Assembly (NCBI GenBank): GCA_026936325.1
Contig: JAPTHN010000013.1
Location: 11,919,415-11,983,414, forward strand
Origin: Platynereis dumerilii
Taxonomy: Eukaryota > Annelida > Polychaeta > Phyllodocida > Nereididae
Direction of reading: 5' to 3'
DNA: 64,000 bases
Positions 1 through 11,910 of this stretch are shown one piece after another. Position numbers and translations under genes: made by a program. The first letter of the stretch is position 1. Each line of letters starts with the position of its first letter. Below the pieces are notes generated by a model. That model worked only from the letters and a program-made list of their open reading frames with translations, did not search any database and was not told the origin of the DNA.

Positions 1-1233
1 TCTTGTTTCTACACCCATTTTCCTAGCTGCTCTGATTATCTTTACAAGCTTATTTCTATCTTTGTTGTGTGATGATCCATACCAAGTTACAATAGCAAAA
101 TTCATTACAGACTCAACAATTGACTTATAGAATAATGACAAGATGTTCCTATCTAGATGGATATTATAGAGAATTCTTAGATGGTGCAGTCTCTTTATAC
201 ATTTGACATAGACATGATGTAAATTGTCTTTAAAGTTCAGCTTATCGTCAATGACGACACCCAAATATTTATAATTACTGACAAACTGTACAGTTTCATT
301 TGATACAACAAGTGGATCACATTCGTCTTTGTCACGTCGGAAATCTAAAATCATTTCCTTAGTTTTCTTCACATTTAAATTTAAGAAATTCATATCACAC
401 CAGGTAACAAAAGCATCAACCTCATTTCTGTACATACATTCATCGTTGTTAACAATATTTCCGATAATGACTGTATCGTCAGCATATTTTAAGATGGTAC
501 AATTTTCATAACGGCCCCTACAATCATTCGTGTATATGGTAAATAGTAGAGGGGAGAGTACACACCCCTGTGGGGCTCCAGTGTTCGTGAGTATACAATT
601 TGAGACAACATTTTTGAATCTGACAAACTGTGGTCTAGCAGTGAGATAACTATGTACCCATTTTATAATGTTGCTGTTGACATTCATATCAAGTAATTTA
701 CGTAAAAGCACATGAGGTTGTATAGTATTAAATGCACTGGAGAAATCTATATACAATACTCTTGAGTACGCTCTAGGCTTTTCTAAATGCGAGCATATTA
801 CATCTATGAGTGTGAGTACAGCATCATCTACACATTTACCATCAACATAAGCAAATTGTAAAGTATCAAATTTATCTGACAGATACCTGCGTAAATGTTG
901 TTTAACAATAAATTCTAGACATTTCATAAGTACGTCAGTTAAAGCCGAAGGTCTATAATCATTATCCACTAGGGGGAGCTTAACCTTTGGTGCTGGTGAT
1001 ATTGCTGAGGTTTTCCACTGTGAAGGGACAACACATTGATCTAGCGAAGCTTGATACCATTTAAGTACAGGTTCCACCAATGAATCTTTACAATATTTGA
1101 TTACTTTACCGCAGATCTTATCTGGTCCCGGCGCTTTACCAGGCTTTGCTGTGTTAAGTGCTAACCGGACATCATTTTCAGATAGTACAATTCTTTCACA
1201 TGGCATGCATTTGACAAGTGCATAGAAAGTGAA
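1..1233 (-). mobile_element. LINE (non-LTR retrotransposon) reverse transcriptase fragment
   Basis: The minus strand is open for about 410 codons and runs off the left edge of the window. Reverse transcriptase blocks appear in order: GKAPGPDKICGKVIKYC, PAPKVKLPLVDNDYRPSALT, the catalytic block YIDFSSAFNTIQP near 730-753, the block GAPQGCVLSPLLFTIYTNDC, and the catalytic YADD at about 475-486. The thumb-like stretch NYKYLGVVIDD follows. This order is that of the RT domain of jockey/CR1/L2-type LINEs. The N-terminal endonuclease is absent: an in-frame TAA lies just upstream of the first RT residues near 1233, so the copy is probably 5'-truncated. The 3' end is outside the window. It lies in a perlecan intron in antisense orientation. 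No disabling change is visible, which suggests a fairly recent insertion. The clade is not settled. Confidence 0.9.
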
Positions 1234-1274
1234 AATTTAAATGCTTGATGGAGAGCTTGTCAAAACCGTGGCAG

Positions 1275-1366
1275 CCTGCTATGCTGGCGCCACAGTTCTT
1301 ATTAGCCTACACTGTGCATATATACTGGACGTACAGCCCCAATTATCCATCCATCCTAATATTTTA
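1275..1366 (-). repeat. Dispersed repeat family A, partial copy, next to a splice acceptor
   Basis: The reverse complement matches the fuller copy at 44181-44578, with shared words TTAGCCTAC, GGACGTA and CCAATTATCCATCCATCC. The copy ends about 15 bp before the perlecan splice acceptor at 1380-1381, so part of the upstream intron is repeat-derived. Other copies lie at 11784, 45190 and 49505. Confidence 0.7.
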
Positions 1367-1381
1367 TTATTCCATCTCTAG

Positions 1382-1498
1382 GTCCAGCAATTATCAGAAG
1401 TCAGCAAGAGTTACAACAAGACCAGTGGACTACCATCGTAGCAGAGAGGAACCAGCAGGATGGCTCACTCAGCATCAATGGGGGCGTGGCTGTCAAAG
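1382..1498 (+). CDS. HSPG2: Perlecan exon: LG2, central part
   Basis: 117 nt, entering in phase 1 (the last two bases of a Gly codon come first) and leaving in phase 1. It encodes QWTTIVAERNQQDGSLSING, the WH.V..ER..k.GSL.VNGG stretch of a laminin-G fold. Acceptor AG is at 1380-1381 and donor GT at 1499-1500. Confidence 0.9.
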
Positions 1499-4400
1499 GT
1501 AATTTGCATATAATTTGCATATTCGGAATGTTTTGATTAGCAACAGAATTCTGAAGTGGTGAATTTACCCGATTAGGAAGTCGAGGATTGTTGGTTGCAG
1601 TTATTTCCTTACCATTAGTCCAAATGGTGACGTTCCATGCTTTTATTTCCCCAATAATGCTGTTTAAGTTGATTTTACTGCATTAATCCTGTTAAAAATT
1701 TGACGCTTTTCTTCCCCAAGATATCCCTTAATGTGTTAAAATTGGTTTATTAATAAGTTGATTTAGTGTTAATATTGAGAAGCTTTTTAAACCAATTTGG
1801 TGCTAGTTGTGATTTGGTTTGTGGTTACCATTTTGTTTTTACTCCTTCAAACAAGACATTAATGAAAACTATTAATGCTTAAATGATCGCTACATCATGT
1901 GAATAAGTCTATTGACATTCCAATTAGCTAAACCCCTTGAAATCTTTATGTACATTAACCTAATTTCCCCTTTGATTATAACATTATTTTCATTGCTGTG
2001 TTTAATTCCTAGATCCATTTGAAAACATAACATTAACAAACAAACAACATTATTATTTTGATGATTTTACAAGACTTCTCATCATTAGTAATTTGACAAT
2101 CCTTGGTTTCCTTTCAAATTTTATTGATTTTGTCCCAATTTCCCTCGCTCTATAACCTCACATTAATAAGTGAATATTAATGTGGCTTCATTCCACTTGA
2201 ATCATTAATAATCATTAATAAAACCAGTTGATTTTCGTAGTGTTTTTCACACTTGAATTTCCCGTTTTACCCCACTAAGGTCGCGGCAATTTTGGAGGTA
2301 TTATTTTCTTAACATTTTTTTTTCATCTCAGCTTGTAGTGGACAGTCGATTGATTATCTCTCGCTTGTGCTAACGAATATCTCTCTTATAGACATTTTGT
2401 TTCCATTATAGGCTTTTTGTTTCCATTATAGGCTTTTTATTTACATTTATTTACATTTTGTTTGGTTATTTTTCTCATCATTCTAGTATATTACTTTATT
2501 TTATGTCATTTGACTTATATTTCTTTCATCTTATTTTTATTTTCCATTTATTTTTGCATTTTGCGCTCGTTGCGACATTTTCAAACAAATATACCTTTTT
2601 TTTTTTTTTTTTTTGTTTCCCAAACATTCCACATCATCAAATCCTTCCATTTTTTTCTTCCATGACTCTTTCTACTTCCATATATGGCAGCACATTCCTT
2701 CCATATTCTAATTGCCATTCCAACTGACATTCTTATTGCCTCCTAGATATGCTGTACATATATTTGCCTTTGTTTTTCCGTATTTGGTCATCTGACAGGC
2801 TAAATATCTTGGAAAAATTGTGTAGTTTTAAGACAACTCTGAAATAACTGTACCTTTAAGTGTAACAGGCATACATGTACACAAACATGAAAAAAAGTTC
2901 TTGAAAAATAGACAAAATATCATTGATATTAACTGCATGGTTTGTTGAACTAAATTACAATCTGTGTAGAAGATGATTGCGTTTTGAAATGGTGTATCAA
3001 GGTTCCAAACGTTTACAAAAATCCGGGAGATCAGTTTGAGAAATATTTAGGCAGATCTATGGACTCCAGAGTTATTTTCATAGAACCTTGATTCATCAAT
3101 TTCATTAGCCATTAAAACTATCTTCTTTGTACATAAAACATATTTCTTTTTCTATTAAAATTGTGTTCTATTACAGTCACAGTCCCTTCTTTTGCAAAGG
3201 ATTCAGTAGCCATGTTCAGGGTGACTTGATTCAGTACAAAACTGTTTTCCAACAAGGCCCAGAAAAATAACAACATGAAAATTAAAATGAAAGACTAGAA
3301 TGTTTATACAATATACTGTATGCGGAAATGGCTCAGTGTCTAAATATATCATTTCGAATTTACAAAAAGAAAACTGAACTTCTTGGTTTTTAGTAAATCT
3401 TTTTCCATGACTTCAAATCGAACCTTCCTCTCTCACTTGTGTATGCACAGAATATATATATATATTTATATTTTCTTTATTGCTGGTTTTATATAAATAT
3501 ATTTATCGCTCTGAACATAACTTGATATAGACCGTGTGTGCAATCACTAAAAACATGTGGATTTTTCTAGACATAGTTACTAACCAACTATGGATTATCA
3601 TTGTCCTATGGACAGAGGAAATAAGTCAGAAAATCCTATGTAATGTAAGTTAATGACTAATCTTTTCGTAAGATGTATTGATGTGTTTTTCCGCTAGAAT
3701 TAAACAGTCAAAATCACCTGATATAATTGCCACCCCTGACTACATGAATTCCTTGATATTGATCTTTTTAAGGCATGTTGATGTTAACAATGAAGTAAGA
3801 TCCCGTGTATGCTACACATAGGAACTCAAGGTATTGCTGCTTTCCCGAAACTGAGAAAAAGAAAAATGTCAGAAATAGAAATCAAATTTCCTATTAAAGG
3901 AAGGAAGATAGCTACAATGCCATATATCTTGGTGAAATAAATTGTTCACTCAAAAAAAAAAAAAGACAAATTATTTTCCTCTCTCCATTACATCTCAACA
4001 ATGTTTCTTGTAAATAAAATGTTTTATTGCCTCACAAGCGTCTTATGCAAACAACAATAATTAAAAAGTGTAATATCACATGAACACATCACTGAGAAGA
4101 CAGTCCAGTAAGATCACATAATGAGGAAAACTCCAATACTACAACATATTATATGGAATGTACATTTACACAATCCATTACAAACTGTACATAAAAAAGA
4201 CATGTAACATAATTGGCAACCCCCTGGAATAACATAGCTACATTACATCTTTTACACGTTAAAAAAAGTCATATGCACCATTAGAATGGTCGTAGCACTG
4301 CTTCAAAATGCATTCTGAGTCTACATACATACAGACTCGTTCCAATACTTCATGATCCCTAATTGTTCCATTTCCAATTAACAGGTCTTTCCCCTGGCAA

Positions 4401-7400
4401 CACGGTCGGACTAAACCTCAGAAGTCAGCTCTACATCGGAGGAGTTGAGCCCTCAACTAGAATCGCACCGGGAGTTGGAGTGACCAGGGGATTCCATGGG
4501 TGTATATCTGATGTGAGTGTCTTATAGTTTTGTTTCATGAAATGTTTTGGTGGAAATTTGCAAGAATAGACATACAATAGAGTAAATTGTGGTGTTTTTG
4601 TTGGTGAATGCCACGTAATGACGCTCACCAGTTTCAACTCTTGTCTAAATTAGATATATCTTCACTTCCCTTAGTTTTGCAACCCTTGGATTCTTCTTTG
4701 ATTACCAGTTTGTCAAAAATGTTGACTCTTCCTTGCACTTGTCTTCAATTCTAACTGGTTTGCTCTTGGTTTCAAGTTTTATCTTTTGGAGAAGTTTGTA
4801 TTTGGAGACAGCTATGATTAGAGTAATACAGTATGCATTTGTGTTTGAAGATATTTACGGTATGAAGATGATACATGCGGAAAATCATGAACATTTAAGG
4901 ACATTATTGTGTAGTTTTAGTCTGTCCGCATGTCCGAATAAGCCTACCTTGTGCATGAATACAGGACATAAAGCCAAAATCATCAATTCTGGGACCATCC
5001 ATCTGGAAAGTAATCTCTGTAATTAATATGTCTCCCTTCAGCTTGTCATCAGAGGCAGAGCTGTGGACATGGTGCATGATGCGGTCGGATTTGCTAACGT
5101 CAGAGACTGCGACAGAGACGAATCGCCCTGCGCAAGACGCCCCTGTCAGAACAACGGAGTCTGCGAAGAGTTGAGCCCCACTGATTACATCTGCAGGTGC
5201 CCCAGTCAATTCACAGGTATGATGTCTTGGTATTGTAATTTTAAAAGTCAGCTAGTGAAGTTCCAATGATGTCTTAGTATTGTAATTAAGTCAGGCTCTA
5301 GGGACGTTCCGATACCGATACAGGTATCGGTGGTATCGGAACCCAAAAAGCAGTATCGGTATCAAATCAGAGGCAGAGCTCCATATTTAACCTATGGTAT
5401 CAGTATCGGAATGGTATCGGTATCGGTAAGTATCAGCAACAAAAACAAGGATTGGTATCGGATTGGAAGTGAAAAAGTGGCATCGGTGCAACCCTAAAGT
5501 CAGCTGACGTCTGGATGTTGAGAATCTTTCGATATTATCAACAGAAAAGCTAGATATCTGCAGTGAATCTTTGCATCATGATTGTATGCACTATAACAGC
5601 TAGAGTTCCCTGGGGCTGGCAGCTGCTCATATGAGTTGAAATATCATAACATATTAAACGCATAATAATCTTTTAATTGCTATTTTACATTGTTCTTGCA
5701 GGTTTGAACTGTGAGACGGAACGCAACGTGTGCACCCAGAGCAACCCTTGCCAGAACGGCGCCACATGTGAGGCAGATCCCAGGACTGGAACATTCCGTT
5801 GCTTGTGTGGCTTGGGCTACAGTGGCGCCACTTGTGGAAATGGTAGGAAAGAGTTTCAGATGTGTGACTTTAAGCTTTGAAAAAACAAAACTAAAATACT
5901 AGCAATATTTAAAAGGAAAAGAATTTTGGTAACATTTTGGTATGCGTTATCTGTAATGAAGTATCAGATGGCAGCATAAGTATAAATTTACTCTTTGTCA
6001 AAGTTTATTTTGAGGAAATCTCTTTGCCTATATAGAATGTATTTAATTGAATGTTATTAATGCTTTTAATGATATTTTCTATTCTTATCTAGCTGTGAGA
6101 ATCAGCACAGCGGCCGGTTTCCGTGGAGACGGTTACATAGAACTGCCAGCTTCCCTCCTTCCCCATAACAACCCACAAGCAACAGAGATCGTTTCCATGA
6201 CGATCAGAACCGACCAATCAGATGGCTTGTTGTTCTGGCACGGTCAGAATGCCACAAACCCAAAAAGAGGTGCTGATTACCTCGGAGTGGGACTCAAAAA
6301 TGGACACGTAGTTTTTACGTAAGTCGTTTTATTATTGTAAATGTAAAAATTGTTAATTAATGTACAAAACTGATTGGTTAAAGATAATATAGATAAGGTA
6401 CTATTCTGTGAATTGTGAAGGAATTCCTTATCTAGTTTCTGCTGTTTGATTTGTGTAGTGTGATGGTTTTTAAGTCCATACGCTTCTTCACCGTGTCATC
6501 TTATTTGGTAATTTTAAGTTAGTATGTCATAATATTATGTGTGATAGATTGTAACAGATTGTGATGTCAATTCGATATTTTGCTCTATGGTTACATGAAG
6601 AAGAATGTACTATAATATTATGTAGTTATGGAAGTGTTTTTGCTTCATTAATAGAGAGGTTTTGCTGCACGTTTCCATGTGACGGGTACTTGTGGGTTGC
6701 CATGGCAACAATGCAATAAGATAGCACCTGTACCCATATGTGTATGTCACACGTGAAGTCGTGAACGTGTGACAAAACCTCTCTAATATTGTTCGCAGTT
6801 TAACGTAGATTAGCTGTATTATATCATGACATTTTGCAATATTCAGCAATAAAAAAATGACATCTCATCCTCTTCCATATCCTGGAATGACTGAATAAAT
6901 TATTGTTGTCCTTTCTTTGCAGATATGAATTTGGCAGTGGACCAGCTAATATAACTTCAGTACAAAGAGTAGATGACGGAAGGGACCATGATATTACACT
7001 TATTAGGTGAGTAGAGTGAATTATAACACTTCTTACCATTTGTAAGCTCTCTCCTGATTGGTTGCCCTATAGTCACATGACTAGCAACAGAAAGTGAGCA
7101 TCCTTGAAGGATTGACATCACGCCTAATAGCTTAGAGATTGGAAAATAAGAGTGTTGACTAGTATATTTTGCTGATCAGCGAATGAACATTTTATTTGCA
7201 GTTTATTTGATTGTATTCATGTTTGATAGAAATGAAACAAAAAGATCAATTTCTTAAATTCTTATGCTGATACAATATTTTTTTCAGTAGCAGAATTTGG
7301 TTTTTACATGCGCAATGTCTTTGTAGTCTACATGCTAGTACACTTTTTCGACAGCAACTTTGTTAAATACAACGTTACTATGTGTGTGATGTTTAATGCA

Positions 7401-8105
7401 TTAATATCTTTACCCATTTGCTATTGCAGGACTGGAAAAGATGGCAATTTGGAGTTAGATGGAACAAATGTATACGCTGGATCATCTGGTGGTATATTAG
7501 CCATGTTAAACACAGAAGGAAACATTTATATAGGTAAGTTAGGGGCAAGGACCTCACTGGGAGGGTTGTGACATAAAACTGAGAACAGACAGGCATGATT
7601 GTCATTTCACATTTTATTTTCTTCAGGTGTTTTATCTAAACATCCTACATCAGGGAATTTATTGAAAAAATTGAGACATGCTGTAATATCTAAGCTAATG
7701 CTGTAATATCTAGGCTAATTCTATTGTTGCCATGGTTACGCCTTGGAATTTGGCGTTGGGATGCATGTGCATTCGCTCTTTTAATTTAGAAATGTTACAC
7801 GATTTAATATTGTTTGTATTGTATAGCCAAGTAAACTAAATTATCAAGTTTACACATGAGCACACTTTCCGGCATAAGTTTTATCAAAAATTCCATTTGA
7901 TGGTTTGGTTGCTATGGAAACAATAATTTTCTGACTCTTTGTTTTCCCTGTTTCAGGAGGAACTCCAAACCAAGAGTCTATGACCAACGGATTATTTTCC
8001 TTATCTCTTATTGGTTGCGTATCTAATTTGCGTATTCAGAACCAACCACCAATAGACTTCTCTCGTTCATCGGTAGGCGGAGTCAATGTGCAACCTTGCG
8101 CCTGA
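1382..8105 (+). CDS. HSPG2: Perlecan (basement-membrane heparan sulfate proteoglycan core) C-terminal region, 8 exons, 5' partial
   Basis: Eight exons join in phase: 1382-1498, 4385-4512, 5042-5216, 5702-5842, 6093-6318, 6923-7006, 7430-7533 and 7957-8105. They encode 373 full residues plus a split codon, ending at TGA 8103-8105. Every junction is AG/GT. The domain order is second half of LG2, EGF, EGF, complete LG3, which is the perlecan domain V (endorepellin) order; agrin has only one EGF before its last LG. GLNLRSQLYIGGVEPS closely resembles the human perlecan LG2 stretch GLNLHTLLYLGGVEPS. LG3 keeps GLKNGHVVFTYEFGSG, GNIYIGG and GCVSNLRI. By family knowledge the product is a secreted basement-membrane protein whose LG domains bind dystroglycan and integrins. 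The N-terminal part lies left of the window. Orthology rests on recalled family sequence, not on a search. Confidence 0.92.
1499..4384 (+). other. Perlecan intron, no further feature supported
   Basis: A 2.9-kb AT-rich intron. It contains a duplicated 22-bp phrase with GTTTCCATTATAGGC near 2395-2445, a T run at 2590-2614, and an AT-rich stretch near 3440-3510. I see no coding exon with matching splice phase, and no transposon ends. Confidence 0.7.
4385..4512 (+). CDS. HSPG2: Perlecan exon: LG2, C-terminal part
   Basis: 128 nt. It encodes LSPGNTVGLNLRSQLYIGG followed by VEPSTRIAPGVGVTRGFHGC. The GFHGCISD cysteine is one partner of the LG disulfide; the other is in the next exon. The donor is GTGAGT at 4513. 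Confidence 0.92.
5042..5216 (+). CDS. HSPG2: Perlecan exon: end of LG2 and first EGF repeat
   Basis: 175 nt. LG2 finishes with LVIRGRAVDMVHDAVGFANV and RDC. An EGF-like repeat follows: SPCARRPCQNNGVCEE, then YICRCPSQFTG. Its sixth cysteine is supplied by the next exon (LNC). Confidence 0.92.
5299..5496. mobile_element. Non-autonomous DNA transposon, TATCGG-rich, hAT-like
   Basis: A 198-bp intronic element begins TAGGGACGTTCCGATACCG and ends in a sequence whose reverse complement begins TAGGGTTGCACCGATGCC. The ends therefore form an imperfect inverted repeat. Words GGTATCGG and CGATACCG recur inside. AAGTCAG lies on both flanks (5288-5294 and 5497-5503), compatible with an 8-bp-type target duplication, though 4 bp of the left flank intervene. 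The hAT assignment rests on general resemblance of the ends to known animal hAT elements and is tentative. Confidence 0.6.
5702..5842 (+). CDS. HSPG2: Perlecan exon: second EGF repeat
   Basis: 141 nt, phase 1 to phase 1, a classic module-shuffling exon. It encodes NVCTQSNPCQNGATCEADPR, then FRCLCGLGYSGATC, with all six EGF cysteines. The linker to LG3 is much shorter than in human perlecan. Confidence 0.93.
6093..6318 (+). CDS. HSPG2: Perlecan exon: LG3, N-terminal half
   Basis: 226 nt. It encodes the first strands of the last LG domain: GFRGDGYIELPASLLP, VSMTIRTDQSDGLLFWHGQN and YLGVGLKNGHVVF. NAT in GQNATNP is a possible N-glycosylation site. The donor GTAAGT follows at 6319. Confidence 0.93.
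6653..6784. mobile_element. 132-bp MITE with AGAGAGGTTTTG ends
   Basis: The terminal inverted repeats are AGAGAGGTTTTG at 6653 and CAAAACCTCTCT ending at 6784, with weaker pairing further in around CACGTT/AACGTG. An AAT trinucleotide flanks each end (6650-6652 and 6785-6787), a likely target duplication. The centre holds the perfect palindrome GTTGCCATGGCAAC at 6696-6709. It has no coding capacity and is intronic in the perlecan gene. Confidence 0.72.
6923..7006 (+). CDS. HSPG2: Perlecan exon: LG3, middle
   Basis: 84 nt. It encodes YEFGSGPANITSVQRVDDGR followed by DHDITLIR, which aligns with human YQLGSGEARLVS and the W/H.V..R strand. NIT is a possible N-glycosylation site. The donor GTGAGT starts at 7007. 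Confidence 0.92.
7430..7533 (+). CDS. HSPG2: Perlecan exon: LG3, middle-distal
   Basis: 104 nt. It encodes TGKDGNLELDG, then GILAMLNTEGNIYIG, matching the GSIQVDG and KGSVYIGG strands of perlecan LG3. The donor is GTAAGT at 7534. Confidence 0.92.
7957..8105 (+). CDS. HSPG2: Perlecan terminal exon: end of LG3 and stop
   Basis: 149 nt including TGA at 8103-8105. It encodes GTPNQESMTNGLFSLSLIGC, then VSNLRIQNQPPIDFS, ending GVNVQPCA. The two cysteines (IGC and QPC) form the terminal LG disulfide of the family. The end resembles human NTRPCPS. Confidence 0.93.
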
Positions 8106-8689
8106 TTGGCTCTCCTCTCGGAATAGTATTTTCAATTGACTCTAGTAACCAATAGCGTACTATGATAGTGTACATGGATGCTAATCGTACAAACCTCTAC
8201 GGAATGGCAGCAAAAAATGCCGTCACTGAATCGGGATAATGATTATTCTCTCTACACATGTGCTATGACGATTAGTGATTTACAAGGATGAAAGTCCATT
8301 ATAGCTATTTGATAACTATTTTACATGAATTAATGTACACATCATGTCTTAATGTTACAAATTAGTGATATATAAATGTTAAAGTGTTCAATACTGTTTA
8401 TGCATGAACTTTTAGGAATGAAATTAAAATGCCATGTTGTGATTTGGATGCCATATCAATTACGTGATACAATGCATATTTTGTACTAGATGTCTTGCAG
8501 CATGTCAAAGGCTGTACTGTCCGTTAAAACCTACATACAGTGGATTTCTGCTATATATACACATTCTTATACACTATTCAAACTTCTAGGATTTTCAGAT
8601 ATTTTAAGAATATTTTTTTGCATACGTACTGTACAGTATTTATAGGCATTTAAATGTGCTGCGTGCCTCATATGGATCAAATGTTGTGG

Positions 8690-8870
8690 CGGTTGCCATG
8701 GGGACATTGTTGCTATGGTAAAATGTTGTTATGGTGATATTGTTGTCATGGTGATACCATTGCTATGTGCTATTGCCTTGGCGACACTATTGCTATGGAA
8801 ATGATTGCTTTGGTGGACAGTTGCTATGGTGATGCTGTTGTCAAGGCAACCTGCTTGGTAACGAGATATA
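8690..8870 (+). repeat. Degenerate TTGCTATGGTGA repeats in the 3'UTR
   Basis: Around ten loose copies of a phrase like TTGCTATGGTGATATTG follow GTTGCCATGGGGAC at 8692. Spacing varies from 15 to 30 bp. The phrase resembles halves of the GTTGCCATGGCAAC palindromes seen in the introns. Confidence 0.6.
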
Positions 8871-9263
8871 CTTTGAAGAGAGTTATAAGAGAGTGAATGA
8901 ATGCTGACAAATATATAATAGTAATGGTGCTATGGTGTATTTTTACACACTTTTTGCCTCATGTAATTAAACACTGAGTTCTAATGAATATATTTTTTAT
9001 ATTGCAACCACAGAATCTTTCATTTTAAGTTTCATACAATGTGCTGTTCCTCATTTATAAATAGTCCTTTGTTCGTTGACATGTTTAATTTTGATACGAA
9101 ATGTTTGGCTACACAGTGTTATGTGAAGAATACTATGTTATGTCAATTTGTTATGTCTGTACATAGCACTGTCACAATGTTATGTAGTCAAAAAGACATC
9201 AGTTCGCCAGTGTCTGTTCTATGTCCCAGTTTATTAAAGTGATGTATTATATTGAAATGAACA

Positions 9264-9269
9264 AATAAA
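9264..9269 (+). terminator. Polyadenylation signal of the perlecan gene
   Basis: Canonical AATAAA, 1159 bp after the stop codon, within AACAAATAAAGTTTG, followed by T-rich sequence. It is the best candidate downstream of the last exon. Confidence 0.55.
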
Positions 9270-9295
9270 GTTTGTGAATATAGTCTTTATACTGA

Positions 9296-11783
9296 GAAAT
9301 GTATTGATAGTTTTATTTTCTTGTATTAATTTTCATAAAGAGAGGACTTTGAGCAAATCTGGATTTGTCAATTGGATTGCAGCATTAATCACTACGCGTA
9401 TATTCAGTTGTGCTGTGAATCCAGAAAATATTTGGTTACCTTGTTTTGAGAAAGAATCGGAGACTCGAGTACTACTAGTGCTGCCATTTACATAAGTTAT
9501 ACATTTTGAAACTGCTACAGTACAGTGACCATATGTGATTGTGTTGGTAGCTTGTGAATTTCATCCAACTGCATATGAATGGTGTATCTTCTTCTTCTTG
9601 AATTATATCCCGCCTCTTCTAAGGCGAACCTCCTTCTGGAGTAAAAACGGTTTAATGTAATAATCTTTTACCGTTCATTTCTTCTCCACTCCGTCTACGT
9701 TGTCTGTGGCAAAAAATTGGCCTTAACTCTGTGTGGGACTGGCAGGTCTTGAAGGAGGATGTCTCTTTCTGTGTGAAGCATGTGGCATAGCAGACTACTG
9801 TCATCTTCATCTGATAAATCTCAGTTGAATGAGTTATGAAGTGCTCTTTCACCAGAGGGAGCTTTATTCCACTAGAATGACATTGTGGTGCCCCCTGTGG
9901 TATATTGGAGCATATCCTCAAAGAAATATTCTTTTCAAGACTAACAGTGCTGGGTCTACTTATCAATCACTGTTGGCTGAGAAAAGTGTTTTCTTGTCTC
10001 AGGTTGAGCAGCCTCAGCTTGGTTTCATGTCAAGTCATTTACTGGAGGCATGAAGATGTATTTTGTATGATTTAGACAAATTTTGTATTCCAAGAATTTG
10101 TGTTTCAAACGTTGGAGGATCAGACTGATGGCGCTTCGAGGATCGATGCTCAATGACCAGTTCATGCTTCAAATTCTGGATGCAACACATAATGTCTACT
10201 ACGAAAAATTCTATGATCGCGAAATATGAATTTCATCTATTTAAAAATAGGTGAAGGTTGATCGCAAATTACCAAATCCCCAAAGCTGTGACTGGACAGC
10301 AAATCGTTAGCTTTTCCTCCAACTCAAATTTCACTTCCTGCTCTACGCACCCATTTACCATATTAGGAAGTTGCAATTTGCACGTGGCCTTAATGCCCTA
10401 TAATGTCCAATAATAGAACCTGTCTTCTATACTTTTCTCTGGTCTGCACATTCTTGTATTCAGCTAATGATGCCTCTCATTAACTGGTAGTGGATGAAGT
10501 TCATCCGAGCATGAAATCTCTAATGGGTTTAACTGACCATGAAAATTACATGTACCCCCTTAGCAGCAAGGATGGGCAAGTGAGTTTTAAGAGGTCTGGA
10601 CATTTTCTCTTTGGTGTAGGGCTTGATCTGCTGGACGCGTAAGTGTAGAGGTCAATTTTGGGGGGCTAGCTAAAAATATAATACCCAAATTGCCCCTAAA
10701 ATCTAAATACACAAAAATGTATACCCGAAACTCGCTGAAAAATTTATTTTTTACTAGGGGGGGGGGGGGGTTGCCTCATACGCTTAATTCTGAATGTTTT
10801 TATATTTTTCTTTGATGAACTTCCTCTTCAGGGAGCTGAAGAAGCATTTGAAGAAATTCTGCTAGTGGCAATGATCAGTTGGGTGGACTCTGTATTTTCT
10901 GGGGTTTAATATTTTTTTTGTGACTTTTGCTTTTTTTGTAAAGGGCTTTTTGAGTTCCTTCAGTATGGTTGCAGTCACAATATCATGTAACATACTTATC
11001 ATTGGCCATTTGACGACTCAATAACATAAATCTTATTCTTTCCACTCTCTTACTTCATAGGTGACAAATGTCCTAGCTATTTCTGGTTACATTCTCAGAC
11101 CCATTCCAGTACCAAAAGCTACTGTACCATAGTATTTTTAAAAGCTCCTTATCAACATTTTGAGATTTAGGATTTTAACTATTACTAAACTAGACCAATC
11201 AGAGCAGCTTATCACTGGATAGCCCTGTGACTTGGGGTAGCCTTCTATTCGTACAGTGCTGGCTCCACCTAGTGGGAGGACCCAATGTTTAAGGTGGAAT
11301 GAACACTAATATGTGGCTGAATGTCAATTGCCCCAAATGTCCTCAAATCTAGAATTAAGACTGGGAAAGGGAGTTGATAAATAGCTGTCAATTAGCCTGG
11401 AGGCATTTGGCCAATGATCCTGAAGTTCCTCTGTAGCTCTACACAGCTATTTCCTACTGGCAATACTCTTTCATGGCTAATTGTGAATCTGCAATGGACC
11501 AGAATTGCTCAGAGTCACAGGTGCCTAATACACTGCTACACCTCCCTATTCAACCATGTGGCTATATATAGATTAATGTTGCGTAGATTTCAGGGGATGG
11601 GTGACTTTAGTGAGCACTGTTAAGTTGCTATTTCAAGTATGAAGAACTAGTATTGTCCCCAAAATGTTGATGAATTGAGTTTGACATCTTGTTTTGCAGT
11701 ACTGGGTAGGCTAATTAAGGCAGTGGACTGGTGGTCGAATAATTACTCCATCATTCCGCGTTACAGTGGTTTTGTCATTTACG
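9296..11783. other. Intergenic, nothing supported
   Basis: No exon, transposon end or clear repeat was recognised. A G run lies at about 10757-10770. Short open frames here have no recognisable protein motif. Confidence 0.6.
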
Positions 11784-11910
11784 GGAATGAATGGATGATT
11801 GGGGCTTTGAGTACTATATTTTTGCACTTTATAGGCTAATTTTAGGCTAATTGGGACTGGAGGAGGACACGGCAATGAGGTGAAGGATGATTGAAACAGC
11901 CATCCAACAT
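11784..11910 (+). repeat. Dispersed repeat family A, partial copy
   Basis: Begins AATGGATGATTGGGGCTTT and contains GGAGGAGGACACGGCAATGA and GAAGGATGATTGA, all shared with 44181-44300. It diverges after about 11905. Confidence 0.75.

Larger units (their letters stand above)
8106..9295 (+). other. HSPG2: Perlecan 3'UTR
   Basis: About 1.2 kb from the stop codon to a poly(A) signal AATAAA at 9264-9269, followed by TTTGTGAATATAGTC and a T-rich tract. An ATTAAA lies about 30 bp earlier, near 9233. The extent is inferred from the signal only. Confidence 0.6.

Noticed and set aside
1382-8105. Agrin rather than perlecan
   Set aside because: Two EGF repeats separate the last two LG domains (agrin has one there), and the LYIGGVEPS stretch fits perlecan.
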